64,000 nucleotides of DNA from Fragaria x ananassa (GCA_034370585.1 CP139753.1:1614501-1678500); one strand, 5' to 3'. Counted from the first letter of the stretch, positions 22,001-35,037 are shown. Notes: generated by a model not told the origin, from the sequence alone. Made by a program: numbers and translations.

Positions 22001-23111
22001 AAATGGGGGTAGAAGACTATATTAAAACCCTTACAACATTGTACAACTTCAATAGAATTTTATATATGATACGATACTTTAATGGCCTAAGGCTAAACAT
22101 ATGAGATACAAATAACTTACCTCATGTCCAGGCGCATCGATATGGTATACGCAAAAGTTATGAAGCAGCAAAGAAGCTGCATCTGAGCAAAAAAAGAGTC
22201 CTTGGAAGCAAGATGTGTCTTCAGTAGAAGAAAATGAAACATAAATCAGAAACCACATTAACAATTTGGAATCTTGGACCAGATAATAGCATTCTTCCAC
22301 TTTTAGATAAAATTCAAGGTCAATATGGTTGCTAGCATAATCTTTTTCAAGAATATTCCAGATCAAACCAAAAGATCACACATTCATTTTAAGTTAACCT
22401 GAATTTCAGCAACAAAACACTAAAAACCCCATAAAAGCATAACCTTCTTAACATTGAAAACGCATTGACAAAACAGCAAGATCAAATTCATTTCAAGTTA
22501 ACCTGAACTGTATCAAGAAAACACTAATAACCCCAAGAAAGCATAACACTCAACACTGAAAAAATTCAACCTTTACACCACAATTGGATATAAAACTAAT
22601 ATCAAAACCCATCACCAACTACACCCAAGCTTCAATTCCAAACAAGTCAAACAGTCCACTTCAGCTATGCTCAATTTCAACTTTCAATCAAAGAAACACT
22701 CTATATCTCTATAACCACCCTCAACAACTAAAGAACTAGAATAAGAACGAGAAGCATACAATTAAGAGCAACATCTGGGTAAGTTATCAAAGCAGGCTTT
22801 CCTTGATCCCCACACACAAACACAGACACTGAACCTTTGCTTGTTTTCACCACACATTCCTGCACACACCCCAATAAAAAAAGAGAGTTACCCATTAACC
22901 AAAACCGCAGTAAAAACAAAACCCCATCAAAGAAGGCACAAAAACAGAGCAAGCAACTCATGTATGTAAAGCACTGAAGTCTCAAAGATTGAAGCTTTAT
23001 GAATTTCTTGGTTTAGCATATTTGAAACTTTAATCCCCTTTGCTTACTTACCTTCCCTCCAAAAGGTACCACATCAATGTCAATAGAAACTGAGTCACTC
23101 GACTCGCCCAT
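19087..23111 (-). CDS. NDL: N-myc downregulated-like protein (NDL), 11 exons
   Basis: Exons on the minus strand: 23111-23052, 22859-22760, 22218-22121, 21984-21896, 21247-21187, 21100-21014, 20417-20340, 20210-20154, 20050-19995, 19629-19494, 19326-19087. All junctions are GT-AG and keep phase, giving 353 residues, the usual NDL length. It begins MGESSDSVSIDIDVVPFGGK and contains GDQGKPALITYPDVALNY, SCFQGLFFC, DAPGHELGADV, the degenerate nucleophile elbow GVTAGAYILTLFAMKYKERV, the block GMCGVLKECLLQRYFSK and the C-terminal signature ELFSPEGLGIKLKPIKTR. NDR/NDL proteins have an alpha/beta-hydrolase fold without the catalytic triad. In Arabidopsis they bind G-beta-gamma and modulate auxin transport. 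No lesions are seen. A GAA-rich microsatellite lies in the leader. Confidence 0.93.
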
Positions 23112-23126
23112 GACTTCAAAGCTTGC

Positions 23127-23162
23127 TTCCTTCTTCTTCTTCTTCTTCTTCTTCTTCTTCTC
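23127..23162. repeat. (TTC/GAA)n microsatellite in the NDL leader
   Basis: About a dozen TTC units on the plus strand immediately upstream of the NDL start codon, so GAA repeats in its presumed 5' untranslated region. Such purine tracts are common in plant leaders. Confidence 0.9.
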
Positions 23163-23886
23163 TGTGATTCTGTTTCTGAAACACCCTACCAAGTATGGTA
23201 AAAGTGTTTGTTTTGGATCGAAATGACGGATTTCACCCTACTGATTGGTTTGTCTTGGTGTGGGTTTTGGGCTGCCAGTGACCGTTGGAGTGAGGGGTAA
23301 AATGGGTAGTTCAAGGAATTTTTGCGGTGTGGTGGGAAAATCTTCAGACGACGTCGTAAGGTGTGGATGCGCCGTGTGGGAGATGATGAGGTTATTTAAA
23401 GGGAATCACGTGGGTGTTTATGTAATTTCGGTCGAAGCATATTACAGCTGTCTGACACCTGGACGCCGCAGAAAATGAATGAAGTATGTGACCTAAATTG
23501 TCATGGCACGCCAGCTCATCACTAGCCACAGAAAATGAATATGTGACAATTTGTATTTTCAAATGAATTTAGCCATGTACTTGATACATGTAGATTTTTA
23601 GGTAGGGCTGATACGTGGTAAGCTCGGCCAATCGTGTTTTTTTTATTGTTAATTGTATTTTTAAACAATTCATGATCTATTACAATAACATATCATACCT
23701 TGAAGCTTTATTTTGTTTAGTCTTTTTTTTCTTAGCTTTCGTAGTTAAGGGTTTCCATATCCCTATTAGCATGACTGCATGTTTATAAATTCTAAATTCT
23801 AAACTCAAAATCTTATTGTGACATGACTTCTGTCGACTTAGGGTTTGAAAGGTAGAGTAAACAAGTAAAAAGGTAAATTAAAAAAG

Positions 23887-24869
23887 CGATGGAAGCAAAA
23901 AACAACATTCAGAAACACTTTATCTCATCTTAGACGCTCCACAAAAAGTGGGGAGAGAATAGCAAAACCTAGGGTTTTGACGTTAGGCGGCAGAGAACTC
24001 TGACTGCGGGTTTTGTGATGGCATCTAAACTCGGCGAGGCGCTCAGAACGGTACGTGGACTGGGTGAGGCAGTCTTGGTTCGAGTGAATAAAGGCAAACA
24101 ACTTTTGTTTCGCGTTGGCTTCTGAGACGATGATGAAAGACTGCAGGTTTTAGGAGCACCGTCTTTGGAGGAGGTGATGTATAGGCAGTGGGGGCTTGGA
24201 GAATCTAACTGACAAAAGTGAAGCTATTCCGACCTATTCTTCTGATCGGGGTTGATTGGGAATGTGGGTAGCAACGGCGGTTTGTGGCGAGGATCATGGG
24301 TTTCAAGACGGCTAAGCCACCGGACTGAATCGAGGGTAGGAGGCTCCCCCGGGGACCTAGTCTCCAGCTTGATCTAGATGGGAGAGATGAAGAACTAGTT
24401 TGGGCCTGGGTCATAATTTGTTGGGCTGCATGTCGTAGCCTGGTGGGCTAAGTCTTTGGGCCTCCACTTCTTCTCTTCTCTCTTCATCTGGGTTTAGGCT
24501 TAAGCCTAGTTTGGTATATGGGCCGACATATCCCTAAATAACCCTATTGAAGAGTTTACCCATTTTTTAATGGAAATGTACACTGAAATGATCTTAGACC
24601 TCAATTCCTTGAGCTGGGTATTTTAGTTTGGTTATGTAGGTTATTGGTTTCTAGGCTAAAATAAGTCCAATTTTAGACATTAGGCTTTTTTAGTAGTTTG
24701 TAGTTTTTCTTTTGTTTTGTAGACATGCTTCTAGCATAAATATATATGAAGTTTGGTTTTTAGACTTCCTCCTGGCTTGACTTAGTATGGTCATATAATT
24801 GAAATCAATGGAGTTTCACTTTTTTTTTTCTCTAAAAAAACAAGGAAAAAAAAAACTACGATGGAAGCA
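23887..24869 (+). mobile_element. Probable LINE-type retroposon insertion with 11-bp target duplication
   Basis: CGATGGAAGCA occurs at 23887-23897 and again at 24859-24869, the second copy directly after an A-rich tail (24834-24855). The enclosed ~960 bp is GC-richer than its flanks at first (TTAGGCGGCAGAGAACTCTG), then has GGGCCT/GGGCTT motifs and an AT-rich 3' end. This is typical of a 5'-truncated non-LTR element or other poly-A retroposon. No intact frame is present. The target duplication is short and could be chance. Confidence 0.5.
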
Positions 24870-27177
24870 CTTGTAATTACAGGAATGCCACCAGGTATAC
24901 CTGATTTGACGGGAGTGATTAGCGAAGATGTATAACTAATACTGTTTTACCATGTTAAGCAATAGAGAAAGCACACGTGTAGCCGGGAAAGAGGGAGCTA
25001 CCGTCACGCGAGCTTGTCGGTCACGTAGGCGACGCGCCGTCTACTATGGGAAGCACATGTAGCTTTCATCTTCATTTGGACCCATTTCATTAAGTTATGT
25101 GGTCTGCAAATTTGGTAGCAATAGTCCAGGAGATGTAGCTTTCATCTCCAGCAAAGGAACGCTCTGGCATTCGTTTCAGTCTGATTAAGAATTTCAGTCC
25201 CAAAATCCAAAACAACGTTTGATATATAGATTCCTTTTGGGTGTGGGATTATGATCCTTTATCCTCCAGCCTAATGCATCCAATCTTAGTGATTTGTCTT
25301 GAAACCTCACCGAAGTTCGATGATCGGAATTGTTCATTCGTGAATCAGAAGTTTGTTCACCCATGTAGTTGTCATCGGTTAAATGTGGTTAAGATGTCGG
25401 TAGAGGAAAGATATGTAACGACCGTGTAATGCATTTTAAGATAAAATTGAGAAGAGAGGATGTTCTTGAGAAGTTAAAACTAGAAAAGGTTGCTAGTAAT
25501 CCTATAGGCGACTGCATATTGGATTGTTCGTGCAATTCTTAATGCTCTAATGGAGATGTCCCTTCTTATAGAAACATTTCAAAGTGCTTTTACAATAAGT
25601 AGTAGCGCTTAATTGGGAAGTGTTGGTTAGCTACCTTGCCTCTCCTGGGAATCCTTATAGGCACATACCTACACGGCTACACCAGTTTCTTTTAATTGGT
25701 CACAACCAGAGTACATAATAAACTTGAAGACCTGTACATAACTTATAGTACATTTGGGGAAGAACTTAAGTAGTTGGGTTAGGTGTGTACCACAATTATT
25801 CAAGCTGTAAAGGATTGTGTCACCAAATGCATTTTAAAGCTCATAACAGAACAGCAGGGAGAGCCTTTGAATGCTTGTAAAAGATTCATGAGAACAAAAT
25901 GCTTAAATGCTTCAACTATGTAAACAACCGTGATTGAGAGAACACTTGGTATCTATCACATCCATATATAGTCAGTTCTGAACACTGAAATTTATCACAA
26001 GCTATGCCTAAACTCAATCATATCTACTGACATAAATGTATACAGATGCAGGTATAGAGTTCAACAACCAAAGAGTAATTCATAACATATATCACAAACT
26101 CAAATTCAAACAAATACCCTGAATACTGTGAGTCCCTTTTTGGGACATTTGGTAACTTATCTGATGCAATGAGCATGAGTTGCTAGTTTCTATCAGACTT
26201 CATTCATCGATCGAACAGTTGCAACTACAGAAAACTTGAAACAACAGTTGAAGTATCTCATCTAATCCCTCTAGTTCTAACATACCTAGTAGCTAGTACT
26301 ATCAAAGCAAGCTCTAGTTTTATATGATAGTTTTCAAAAGGTTAAAGAGAGGGAAGATCGGTACACCCCTTGCCTTATTTCACTTAAAACTTTCAACCCA
26401 GACATAAAGGTTCAGGGGACTATATCCGAATTCTACCCTTTGGCACTTCTCTTCAATCATGTACAGCTTTCCACCTTATAGCAAAAGCAGTAATTTTGAA
26501 CATCAAAAGGGAATACTTTTCCAGACCAAAGACTCTGGTTACTTTTCTATGTTCTTCTATAGTAAATGTGAGATCTCAACTCTTTGAAGCACTCCCAGAC
26601 AGTAAAGTTCTGTCAGCACAAGCTACACAAAAGCATTAATCTTGACATTGACAGTGTAAAACAGTATCCATAGATCTCTATGGACTACTTACCAGTACTA
26701 TGCTAAAAAAAATTAATACAATTAGGTAACCTATATATAGAAACTTTATTCAAGCACCCTAGTAGTTCATGCTTTATTATAACCATAATAACATTCAATC
26801 ATAAAAAGATATAACAACCTCAGAAATCACTGAAAAGACAATGCTGAATGGCATTTGAAACTTGAACAAAGTGAAAAATTCGCAGAGCAATGATATTGAC
26901 ATAGAATTCTGAGAAGTAAAAAAAAAAGTAATAATAAGAATAAAATTAACACTGTATGGAGGATATACAACCAGTAAAAACAAAACTGTTTCTGATCTAT
27001 TTGATTGCTCAAGCTACTCATGAGGAGAAACAGAAGAAAAAAGGGTAAGAAAGAACAAATGACCATATCTAACCATTTCTTTTGTGGTAATGCAATCACA
27101 TAATTACTGATAAATTCATCACTCACTAGAGGTTGTGTGTCTTCTGTTAGTAATCAATGGAGAAACTCCAACTTCCT
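24870..27177. other. Gene-free region downstream of DUF868 copy 1
   Basis: AT-rich sequence without a convincing coding frame or repeat structure. The part near 26400-27177 is probably the 3' untranslated region and downstream flank of the minus-strand DUF868 gene. Confidence 0.45.
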
Positions 27178-28089
27178 CTATTCATTCTTCCAAGCATACA
27201 GCATGAGCGAGTACCCTAGCCCGTGTGACTTGCTGTCTGAAAACCTCTGTGAAAATGACCACTGCAGGGCACTTGGATCAGATTGTGGTTGGCCAGACCA
27301 CAACTTCTCGGCTGAGAGGCATGTCTTGAACATAAACACAGCACTTCCAGGTGATGAACCAAAGAGCCAATTGTGCACATCCCAGAAAACTTCAACTGCA
27401 AGCCCATCAACCAAGATGGTGTGATTTCCCCGAAACTTCCACCGAAGTCTCTTCACCTGCATCACCGTCTTACTGTCCACACGGACAATGAGACACGGAT
27501 CATTGACCCCAACAGTTTCGCATTCAATTACAAGATCATGAACTTGACCATCATTACAAAACCGAGCCTTGGTGGTGAACACCTTCTTCCCAAAAATGTG
27601 CTCTCTCCTGGCAATGCAACCAGCATTAGAAGACGCAGGGATGGCACTAGTCTTTTTGAAAGCTTCCTTTTTCATATCTCCAAGAAGGAGAATCATCTGC
27701 CGGTCCACCACAATTCCCACATAAAATCCATCAACAGGTTCAGGCCCCGATCCGAATTTTGCAGAAGAAAAGTCCCAATATATATCAATTTTACTAGAAT
27801 AAGCTTCTAAACTCTTGGACCCTCTTCTTTTCGAGAACAACCAAGGTTTAATATCCACCTTACAAAGACACTGATTCGACGAATCATCTATTTCAATACT
27901 AAGGCCTTGACCCATCAAATTCCTACTCCATGTGACAGTAATCAAGCAAGACCGATTACGCAACCGGCATTGATAGATACAAGTAACCAAATTCTGGGCA
28001 GTCCTACTAGTATTATGATTATTCGACGAAGAAGAAGAATCAGCAACTTGAACCCCATTTTCACCAAAACAAGATGGGAAATCCCTCAT
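27178..28089 (-). CDS. DUF868 family protein, copy 1
   Basis: A single exon of 303 codons from ATG 28089 (MRDFPSCFGENGVQVADSSS) to a stop at 27178-27180. An upstream in-frame extension exists but has only GTG, so the ATG is preferred. DUF868 hallmarks are present in order: NLVTCIYQCRLRNRSCLITV, VDIKPWLFSKRRGSKSL, KIDIYWDFSSAKFGSGPEP, GFYVGIVVDRQMILLLGD, ARREHIFGKKVF, KRLRWKFRGNHTILVDGLAV, EVFWDVHNWLFG and the C-terminal GYSLMLYAWKNE. This plant-specific family has no established biochemical role. A CT-rich (minus GA-rich) stretch precedes it. A second family member lies at 47433-48428. Confidence 0.92.
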   Translation of the reverse strand: MRDFPSCFGENGVQVADSSSSSNNHNTSRTAQNLVTCIYQCRLRNRSCLITVTWSRNLMGQGLSIEIDDSSNQCLCKVDIKPWLFSKRRGSKSLEAYSSKIDIYWDFSSAKFGSGPEPVDGFYVGIVVDRQMILLLGDMKKEAFKKTSAIPASSNAGCIARREHIFGKKVFTTKARFCNDGQVHDLVIECETVGVNDPCLIVRVDSKTVMQVKRLRWKFRGNHTILVDGLAVEVFWDVHNWLFGSSPGSAVFMFKTCLSAEKLWSGQPQSDPSALQWSFSQRFSDSKSHGLGYSLMLYAWKNE

Positions 28090-29100
28090 TTTCAATGCAA
28101 ATACTCTCTCTCTCTCTCTCAGGATTTTCAAAAGTGATTGAGCCCCTAATTCCACCAAAGCAAACACAACACAAAAGCACTCAGAATTGAGCTAAAGACT
28201 TAAACTTGAACACATCAAAACAAAAAAGCAGTCTATCCAGCTAAACTCTTACCTCAATTGACTGATCAGAAGGAAAGACAAACCCAAGCAGTCTATCTCA
28301 GAATTGCTTCAGAATCTGACTCCTCCAGCTTTGACTTGATCTGGTAAGCAAACTAGCTCTTGATTCATCACTGCACAAAACCCATCAATCTAAGCTGAAG
28401 CATATAGCAAGAGAGACACCCCATCTGGAAATAAAAATGAAAACTTTGGGAGAGAAATGCAGGTTTTAAAACACGTCACACAAGAGAAACAGACAAAAAA
28501 TGCAGTACTGGTTTCACTATCAAAACCAGACCAAATAATTAATAACAAAAATCCAATCTTTTCCAGCACAAGAGAATAAAAATCACAGAAACCATACCCA
28601 ACAGAATATGAAGAGCAGGAAAAAGCAAAAGATGCACACCTCAAGATTGTGACAGCCTAATGAAGCAAAAGAAAAGAGAGCAACTGGGTAATTGCTGTAA
28701 AGGCTTAATCTTTGAAAAAAGCTTCTCACTTTCTCTCTCTACCCTCTCTCTTTCTCTCTCTAGACTTTGCTTTAGCTGACATGCCCACATGAAATGCAGA
28801 GAAGCCGAAAGAACCAAAACTACAACAACAAACTAAACCCAACTGAGAAGCTGCTCTTTTTTCTCAGTCTCACATCTTAAACTGAAGAGAGAAGTGGTAG
28901 TCCAAAGTGTTGGATTGGATTGAAACCTCTCTCAGTTTCATGGGAAATTTAAGAAGGGTGCGTGTGAATAATAGAAACGGAAAAAAGAGAATGAGGAAAT
29001 GGAAAAGGCTTTGCTATCTCTTCCTGTATTTGTTGGGTTGGCTTGAATTTAAATAAGGGATGAGGGAATGAATATATGAGAGAGAGAGAGAGAGAGAGAG
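28090..29100. other. Probable promoter and leader of DUF868 copy 1, with (GA)n tract
   Basis: Pyrimidine-rich on the plus strand, with CT runs at about 28103-28120 and 28730-28762 and a GA run at 29078-29100. AG/GT signals suggest a spliced leader is possible, but none can be fixed. No other coding frame is seen. Confidence 0.4.
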
Positions 29101-30905
29101 TAAAATAACAGTTTTGGGGAAGTGGGACCAACACCGGCCATCCTTCATAGAAGTGCAGGCACGATGTGTATAATATTTTGCTCTGTGATTTTTTTTACGT
29201 TTTTGGGGGTGTGGTGATTTTGGTGACGTGATAAAACCTGGGCAAAGTGGCCATACATGGACGTTTTGACAGAACAGTTTGCAGAAGACTGAGAAGAGGA
29301 CCGGGCTTTGACCGAGACAGGATTCGAGTAAAGTCATTATCACCTGATTCCTACTCCACATTACCCATTTTCGTAATCTCACATGTCCTCTCCCTCTCTC
29401 TAACCATAAAGATTGTGTATGATGTTGCACTATACACAGCTCGGGGCGGCGGCGCGTGTGAACACGCTCCGACCGATATGTCCCCCTTTTGGAGTGGCAT
29501 TTGGTGTGTTTTCATTTTTGAGAGAATTTGCTTGCATTGGTATAGTCAATACCATGGTAACATGTTTCATCTTGTAACTTAGGTAGTAGATAATATCATA
29601 GTAAGGAGACCACATGAATAACATCATAGTGTTGTCAAAATCGACTTTACGTATTTATTTTATCTTAAACAACACATAACTTGTTACGAATCAGCTATAT
29701 ATGCACTAAAATATAAAAATCGTTCATGTTAGAACTTAGCTTACAATTATATCAACTATCAATATCAAGCCAGACCAAATATCATCAAGAAGGTAAAAAA
29801 TATGTCATTATTGTGACATGTAGGCTGATTGCAACCATTGTTGTTGAAAATGAAACATAAACATAAAATCAGGGAACTAAAAACAAAATTGGAAATTGTA
29901 ATGGCTAGATGATTTTTTGTTTTGTTATGCTTAATTTTGCAACATGAGTTCCTTAGTTGAGACAACATGGATTATGGATAGGATTACTTTAGAAAAAATC
30001 ATGTTAACCATAACATTTGCCATTAGTCCAATTTTTAGATGATAATCAATTGTTCTTTTGGTCAAATTATTATCAAAGGTCTAAATAGTTATATTCAACA
30101 AAAAAAAAAAGTGATATGAACTCAGAGTCCAGCTGAGTGGTCTGACCCCTGACACACTGAAACCAATACAAACAAAACATGTTTCAGGGAGGATAAAAAA
30201 TGGAGGTGCTTAGATAGATGCTCGGCGGCGCGTGGGGATGGAGACATATAATAGGAAGCGCGTGCTGTCATAATGAGTACAGCTAGAATAATATTAAGAG
30301 CGAGATTATGTAAACCCTTGCTTTGTGGTATGAGACGTGTACTTGGTCCTAGACTCCAAAATATGGTTTGTTGTTAGCATGGCGTTATGGCCCTATATAT
30401 GTCATTATTATTACAATAAACTTTAGAAGAGCCTATTTTATGTTCAAAAACCAAAACTATATGAAGAGTATTGATAGATCATGGATTCATCTGTGTATCG
30501 AGTCTGACGAACTCATTTTACTTACTAAGATCACTAAGTTAAGCGATATTGGGTAATCGTATGTTGTTTTATTAATAACTAGACATAGGCAATCCAGTAT
30601 CTGAGGATAGAATTGCCAGGAAGATTTTTAGGTCTCTTCTCATGATGTATAATCTAAGAAGAATGCTATTGAAAAATCAAAGGTAATTGTATGTTGTTAT
30701 TATGAGTCAAATTGACGACATATCCCACTTACAAAGAAAAGACTTAAGCTACGAGATTAAATGGTATTGAGAAATCGTATGTTGTTTTGATACAATTATC
30801 ATCCTTAGATGGGTTTACTCTTTGTTTCTATATTCTAATTGCTATAACTCTTCTCTCCTTTGTGTTTGTGGCTAATTAACTAAAGGCTTCTTATGAGCCG
30901 GTCCT
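29101..30905. other. Gene-free region
   Basis: No supported gene. The sequence is AT-rich from 29600 with short open frames only. A GC-rich patch (CGGGGCGGCGGCGCGTG) occurs near 29442. Confidence 0.45.
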
Positions 30906-30908
30906 CAT

Positions 30909-31140
30909 GCAGCTTGTTTGTATGGTTTCACCAAGTTTAAGGTTGAAGGTGATTCAAAAATCTTAATTGATTGTATCAACAACAAAGTTGACACTCATTG
31001 GCGCATTCTTACTAATGTTCAAAACTTAAAACTTGTTATTGTCTATTTTAAGTGTGGAATTCTGACATATTTGATGCAAGAAAATTTTTCTTGCGAATGT
31101 AATTGCTAATCTTGGTTATTCTAAAACGGTTGGTGGTTAG
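30909..31140 (+). pseudogene. Retroelement RNase H (RVT_3-like) relic
   Basis: The frame reads YGFTKFKVEGDSKILIDCIN, then THWRILTNVQNLKLV, then, after a frameshift, FLANVIANLGYSKTV. This order (EGDS motif, W-x-I, then the degraded RExNxxAD/LAN..LG end) is that of the RNase H domain at the C-terminus of plant LINE-type polyproteins and their domesticated relatives. It is short, shifted and without upstream RT sequence, so it is a relic. Confidence 0.65.
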
Positions 31141-31149
31141 ACTCAAAAC

Positions 31150-32430
31150 TTACCTCTATCTATTTCGTCGGTTTTAAACTTTGACCCATGATTTAAGATC
31201 GTATGTTTCGTGATTTTACTTTATAATCATTATATTTTTTTATTCCGCATCGAAAACAAACTAAAGACTTCTTGTCCTCGTAGGCTTTCTTATTTAGCAG
31301 TTGTCACTATGATGAGCCATAGAAGTAGGAAAGTGCATGAGTAGGGACTAGGGATTGAGTGGGTGCATGAAGTTATTATATGCTTCAAAAAGACAGATAC
31401 GAGGGGAACACATAAAAAAGCTTTGGGAAAAAGCACTTCAAATATATCCAAAAAATATTTGATGGTACTCAAGTAGCCAAGTGCTTTGGTCTCCCAAGTT
31501 GTGAAGCACAAGCCTAGATTGTTTTTGAGGTTTTTTTCCTTTTCGCTATTACGATTTACATGTAGCTTTTTGTTTGTAGATCAAGTGATCAACAACTAAC
31601 TCATGTAAATTGAGATCCCAATGCACTAGCAGTCAAATTTGATAGAGTTTGTCAATCATTCAACATGTTTTCCGGTAAGCAAATATAATAGTACATGTAT
31701 TTATCCACTTTCGACATCTAGATAGTCATTCGTGTAATTAGATTGAGTTGCTCAAATATATTTTCTTTTAGACGATTTGTATTTTGATTTTAAACTTGTT
31801 GATATTATTAATTGATGACCAAATTGAAGTTTATACCTTTTTACACAATCCAGTGTGCTAGACACTTCATAATTTGAACAATTTTAGATGCAGGAAATAA
31901 TAGTTTTACCGCGTGCAATGAGCTATAATTGGAGTTCATCATACCAAAAAGACCAAAGAAGCTACAATAAGCATGAGTAGTGTCAAAAGTGTGGGTCTGT
32001 CTCTGTGAACTTTCTGGTTGATAAAAATATTTCTTGCAAATCTATCATATCGGTTTCATCAAAAAAAAAAACTATCATTTCGGTGATCCTTTATGCACCT
32101 TTTCCTGTAACACAGAAAATTCATGTAGGGAATGCTTGCATTTTCATGGAGTATGTAGCACAAAAGAGAAGGAAGAAGCTAGAATGCAAAGACAAACCCA
32201 AGTCATACATATCAGCACATTATATAGACAACAATTAACAAGTATTATCGTATATATAATTGGTTTCACTGTTTGCCTATACTAGTTTGGCTTGTGTACT
32301 CTTCGTTACAAGACAAATGGATGACCCGGTAAATATAGCTTTTCCTCCTTTGCTTTCCCTCCTTTGTTAAGTGGCGAATGGTAGTTTTTGGCAGTCGATG
32401 AAACAAAATAAGGGTGCGGTTCATAGTGGC
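31150..32430. other. Gene-free region
   Basis: AT-rich, with no recognisable gene or repeat. Confidence 0.45.
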
Positions 32431-32437
32431 AAGATTC

Positions 32438-32529
32438 TCATCTGCACTTCAAGCCCTTGAGCAACTCTTCAGCCTCTGAAACCTCACCGGTATTAGCCAA
32501 GGCCCATAAAAGCAGTACATGCAGGGCAT
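32438..32529 (-). pseudogene. Possible PPR-like C-terminal fragment
   Basis: A minus-strand stretch after a possible AG acceptor reads LLLWALANTGEVSEAEELLK and ends GLKCR before a TGA. The spacing resembles a pentatricopeptide repeat helix pair, but only about 30 residues are present, so the assignment is weak. It could also be a terminal exon of another gene. Confidence 0.2.
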
Positions 32530-32539
32530 CTGATACTCA

Positions 32540-34810
32540 AATTACATTATATAAAACTATACTATTTGCTAGATGGACCATTCAGTTTAACTACTATACA
32601 TAAATTAGCAGTAACAAGCAACTATAAGCATCTTCACTTGCAATATATACTTTGCTTCGTTTTTATGTCTTGGGGTTCAGGCTTCTTTCAATGTATCTAT
32701 TTATGAGATTAATGAAGATGAACGATATCTGAGACTAGCATGTATGGCACTGGGGCAGAATCAAACATGAGCAAGTGAAAATAAACATTGAAAATTCCAA
32801 GCGAATCGAAGAGGAGAGCTGGAGACTGGAGAGAACAACCTGCGTTTTGCGAAGAAGATGAACCTGATGAGTTTCTATCTGAGCTTATTCTCAAATTTTG
32901 TCAGTTGCACACCCTGCACTTTCTATTTTCTAATGCCGAATGATGGAGCACCCCGAAATCAGCTATTTACTTGACCACATAAGAATTGGTATAGTTAGAC
33001 CAGTAAAGCTGCAAGAAAACCAGTTGCCATGGTTAGTTCTTGAATGTTTATTCAATATTTCATAAAGGAAAACACTCCTAAAACTTTTGGAGAGCATGAT
33101 TCCTGGCCAAGCTTACTAGTCCCTGTATACATCTTTACAAAAGCAGAACCTTGGAACATATATAACAATCGGTATAGTTGGACTTGGTCAATCGGAAATG
33201 CATGGCATGGTAATATCACATTGTTCTCCAGTTCCCTCTGTGAAAGAAATGCTTCAATTTGGAGTCAAGATTAAGCTTTGAGACGACTATTTGGAGATGC
33301 TCAACATAAGGACGTTCATCGATGGAGTTTCCAGAAACACGTATTCAGACTAGTCAGTCAGGCAATTGCTTCTATATATTCAGGCAATTGCTTCTATATA
33401 TTCAGGCAATTGCTTCTTGATGGTGATCAATAAGGGTACTTGGATATTGTTGTGGCAAAGTAGTATTGTAGATGAACCGACCACTTTTCGCAGATTGGTA
33501 ACTTCTGAGGCCACTACTCATCTGTAACTTTCAACCAATCGACCATCTCATTGTAGTCGCTATCCAAAATGATTTGAATCTCTCCACCAACTGTTAAAAT
33601 CCTCCTCTTTCTGTCCACCTAACTGGTTTTTGTGAAAAACAATGACAAGTTTGAGGTCTAAAAGGGGCTGATGTTGCCTGCCAACTTTCACAGCGTCTTG
33701 CTCATGAGCTTCCTTATCATTGGCATGTATTACAGATTTACAGCAAGGAATTAGAGGGGAAGGATTTAAGGAGACACTCACATTTCAAATCCAACAAAGC
33801 TTCAATCTTCTTACATTTCCTTTGCAAGATAGAAACCCCGTTTCTTGTTCAACACCTAGTTTCAATCACATTGATAATTTGCAAGAATAAGGTGTACGCT
33901 TGACTAAAAAAAAAGTGAAATATGGTCATAAAAACGGTGATGACTCAAGATATTTAAGTTTCACCTTGTTGCGGATAACAATCGTAACTCTAAACTAACA
34001 ATGGTTAACGCAAGTTAAGAAAATCAATTTCGAATTTTCGACCAGATATCATATACGTACGGTGGCTGCTGCTGATCATTGATCAAAGTCCTCTTCAGTC
34101 AATCCAAAGAACAGAGCTTGGCTGCTGAGTACTGTTCCATAGTTTGATTCATGCTAAGGTGCCAATAAGATTACGCAATTTCCTAATGGCTCATGGTTCG
34201 CATTATCATCCGCCACCAAATGTTCATGCACATCGAACCTATTTGAGAACACTTGTAATTAAATAGAAGACACTTATAATAATCAACGTGTATGTAGCTA
34301 GTAACTGACCAAAGATTGAAAACCAAGAATATTGTTAACTTGTTGGGCTTCTACCGATTCAAGTGGTCTAAAAATTTGAGTTAACTTTATTATCATGTAG
34401 TTTATGACTATGACTATAACACATAATCGATCTCCGCGTAAATATCTATAGATTTTCACCGTTGCATATCTCAATAAACAATGTTGAAATCAGTAACGAC
34501 TTGGAATTACGCTAATCTAATTATAGGTGAGATGTCTTGTTTGAGTGTTGAGATTGGACTGAGAACAGGATAGATGCATAAACTATAGTAAACTGATAAT
34601 TGACTTTTGAGTTGAGGCTTCATCAGTGACTGATGATCAGTGTTTTGGTGGCGCATTATCGTTACCGGCCTAAATGCCTAATCACATTATAGAGCAAATG
34701 AAGCAGAAGCAGCACCATCCACTTCCCCATTGTCTCCCCCACTCTATCCTTCTTTCCCAAATTGCCTCCAACAGATTCCAAACTAACCTAAACAATGGTG
34801 TGGGTCCCTA
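32540..34810. other. Gene-free region upstream of ZDS
   Basis: No gene is supported. A small tandem repeat of 22 bp is noted separately at 33352-33416. Confidence 0.45.
33352..33416. repeat. 22-bp tandem repeat, about three copies
   Basis: The unit TCAGGCAATTGCTTCTATAT plus AT is repeated head to tail, the last copy incomplete. The copies are identical where they overlap, so the expansion is recent. Confidence 0.85.
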
Positions 34811-34813
34811 AAT

Positions 34814-34840
34814 TATATATAAGCAGACCTATATATAAAT
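34814..34840 (+). promoter_or_regulatory. Likely TATA region of ZDS
   Basis: TATATATAAG (34814-34823) and TATATAAAT (34832-34840) lie about 200 bp upstream of the ZDS ATG, followed by a CT-rich leader (CTTTCTCTTTCTCTCTCC near 34950). That arrangement is typical of plant housekeeping promoters. Which TATA is used cannot be told. Confidence 0.45.
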
Positions 34841-35037
34841 CTTGTTGGGTTCCTCACATTGTTTCAGTTACGTGACAAATTCTCACCCTCAGCATCTCCT
34901 ATGCTTCTGATACCACTTCTCTTAGTTAATAAGACCCTTTTCAATCCACTTTCTCTTTCTCTCTCCACAGACTAAGGTGCGCTCGGAGAGAAAGAGAAGA
35001 GAAGATAGCTCAGTTTTGAAGTTCAGAACTTTCTGCT

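Noticed and set aside
28090..28167. N-terminal extension of DUF868 copy 1
   Set aside because: The only upstream initiator is GTG; the ATG at 28089 fits the usual family start.
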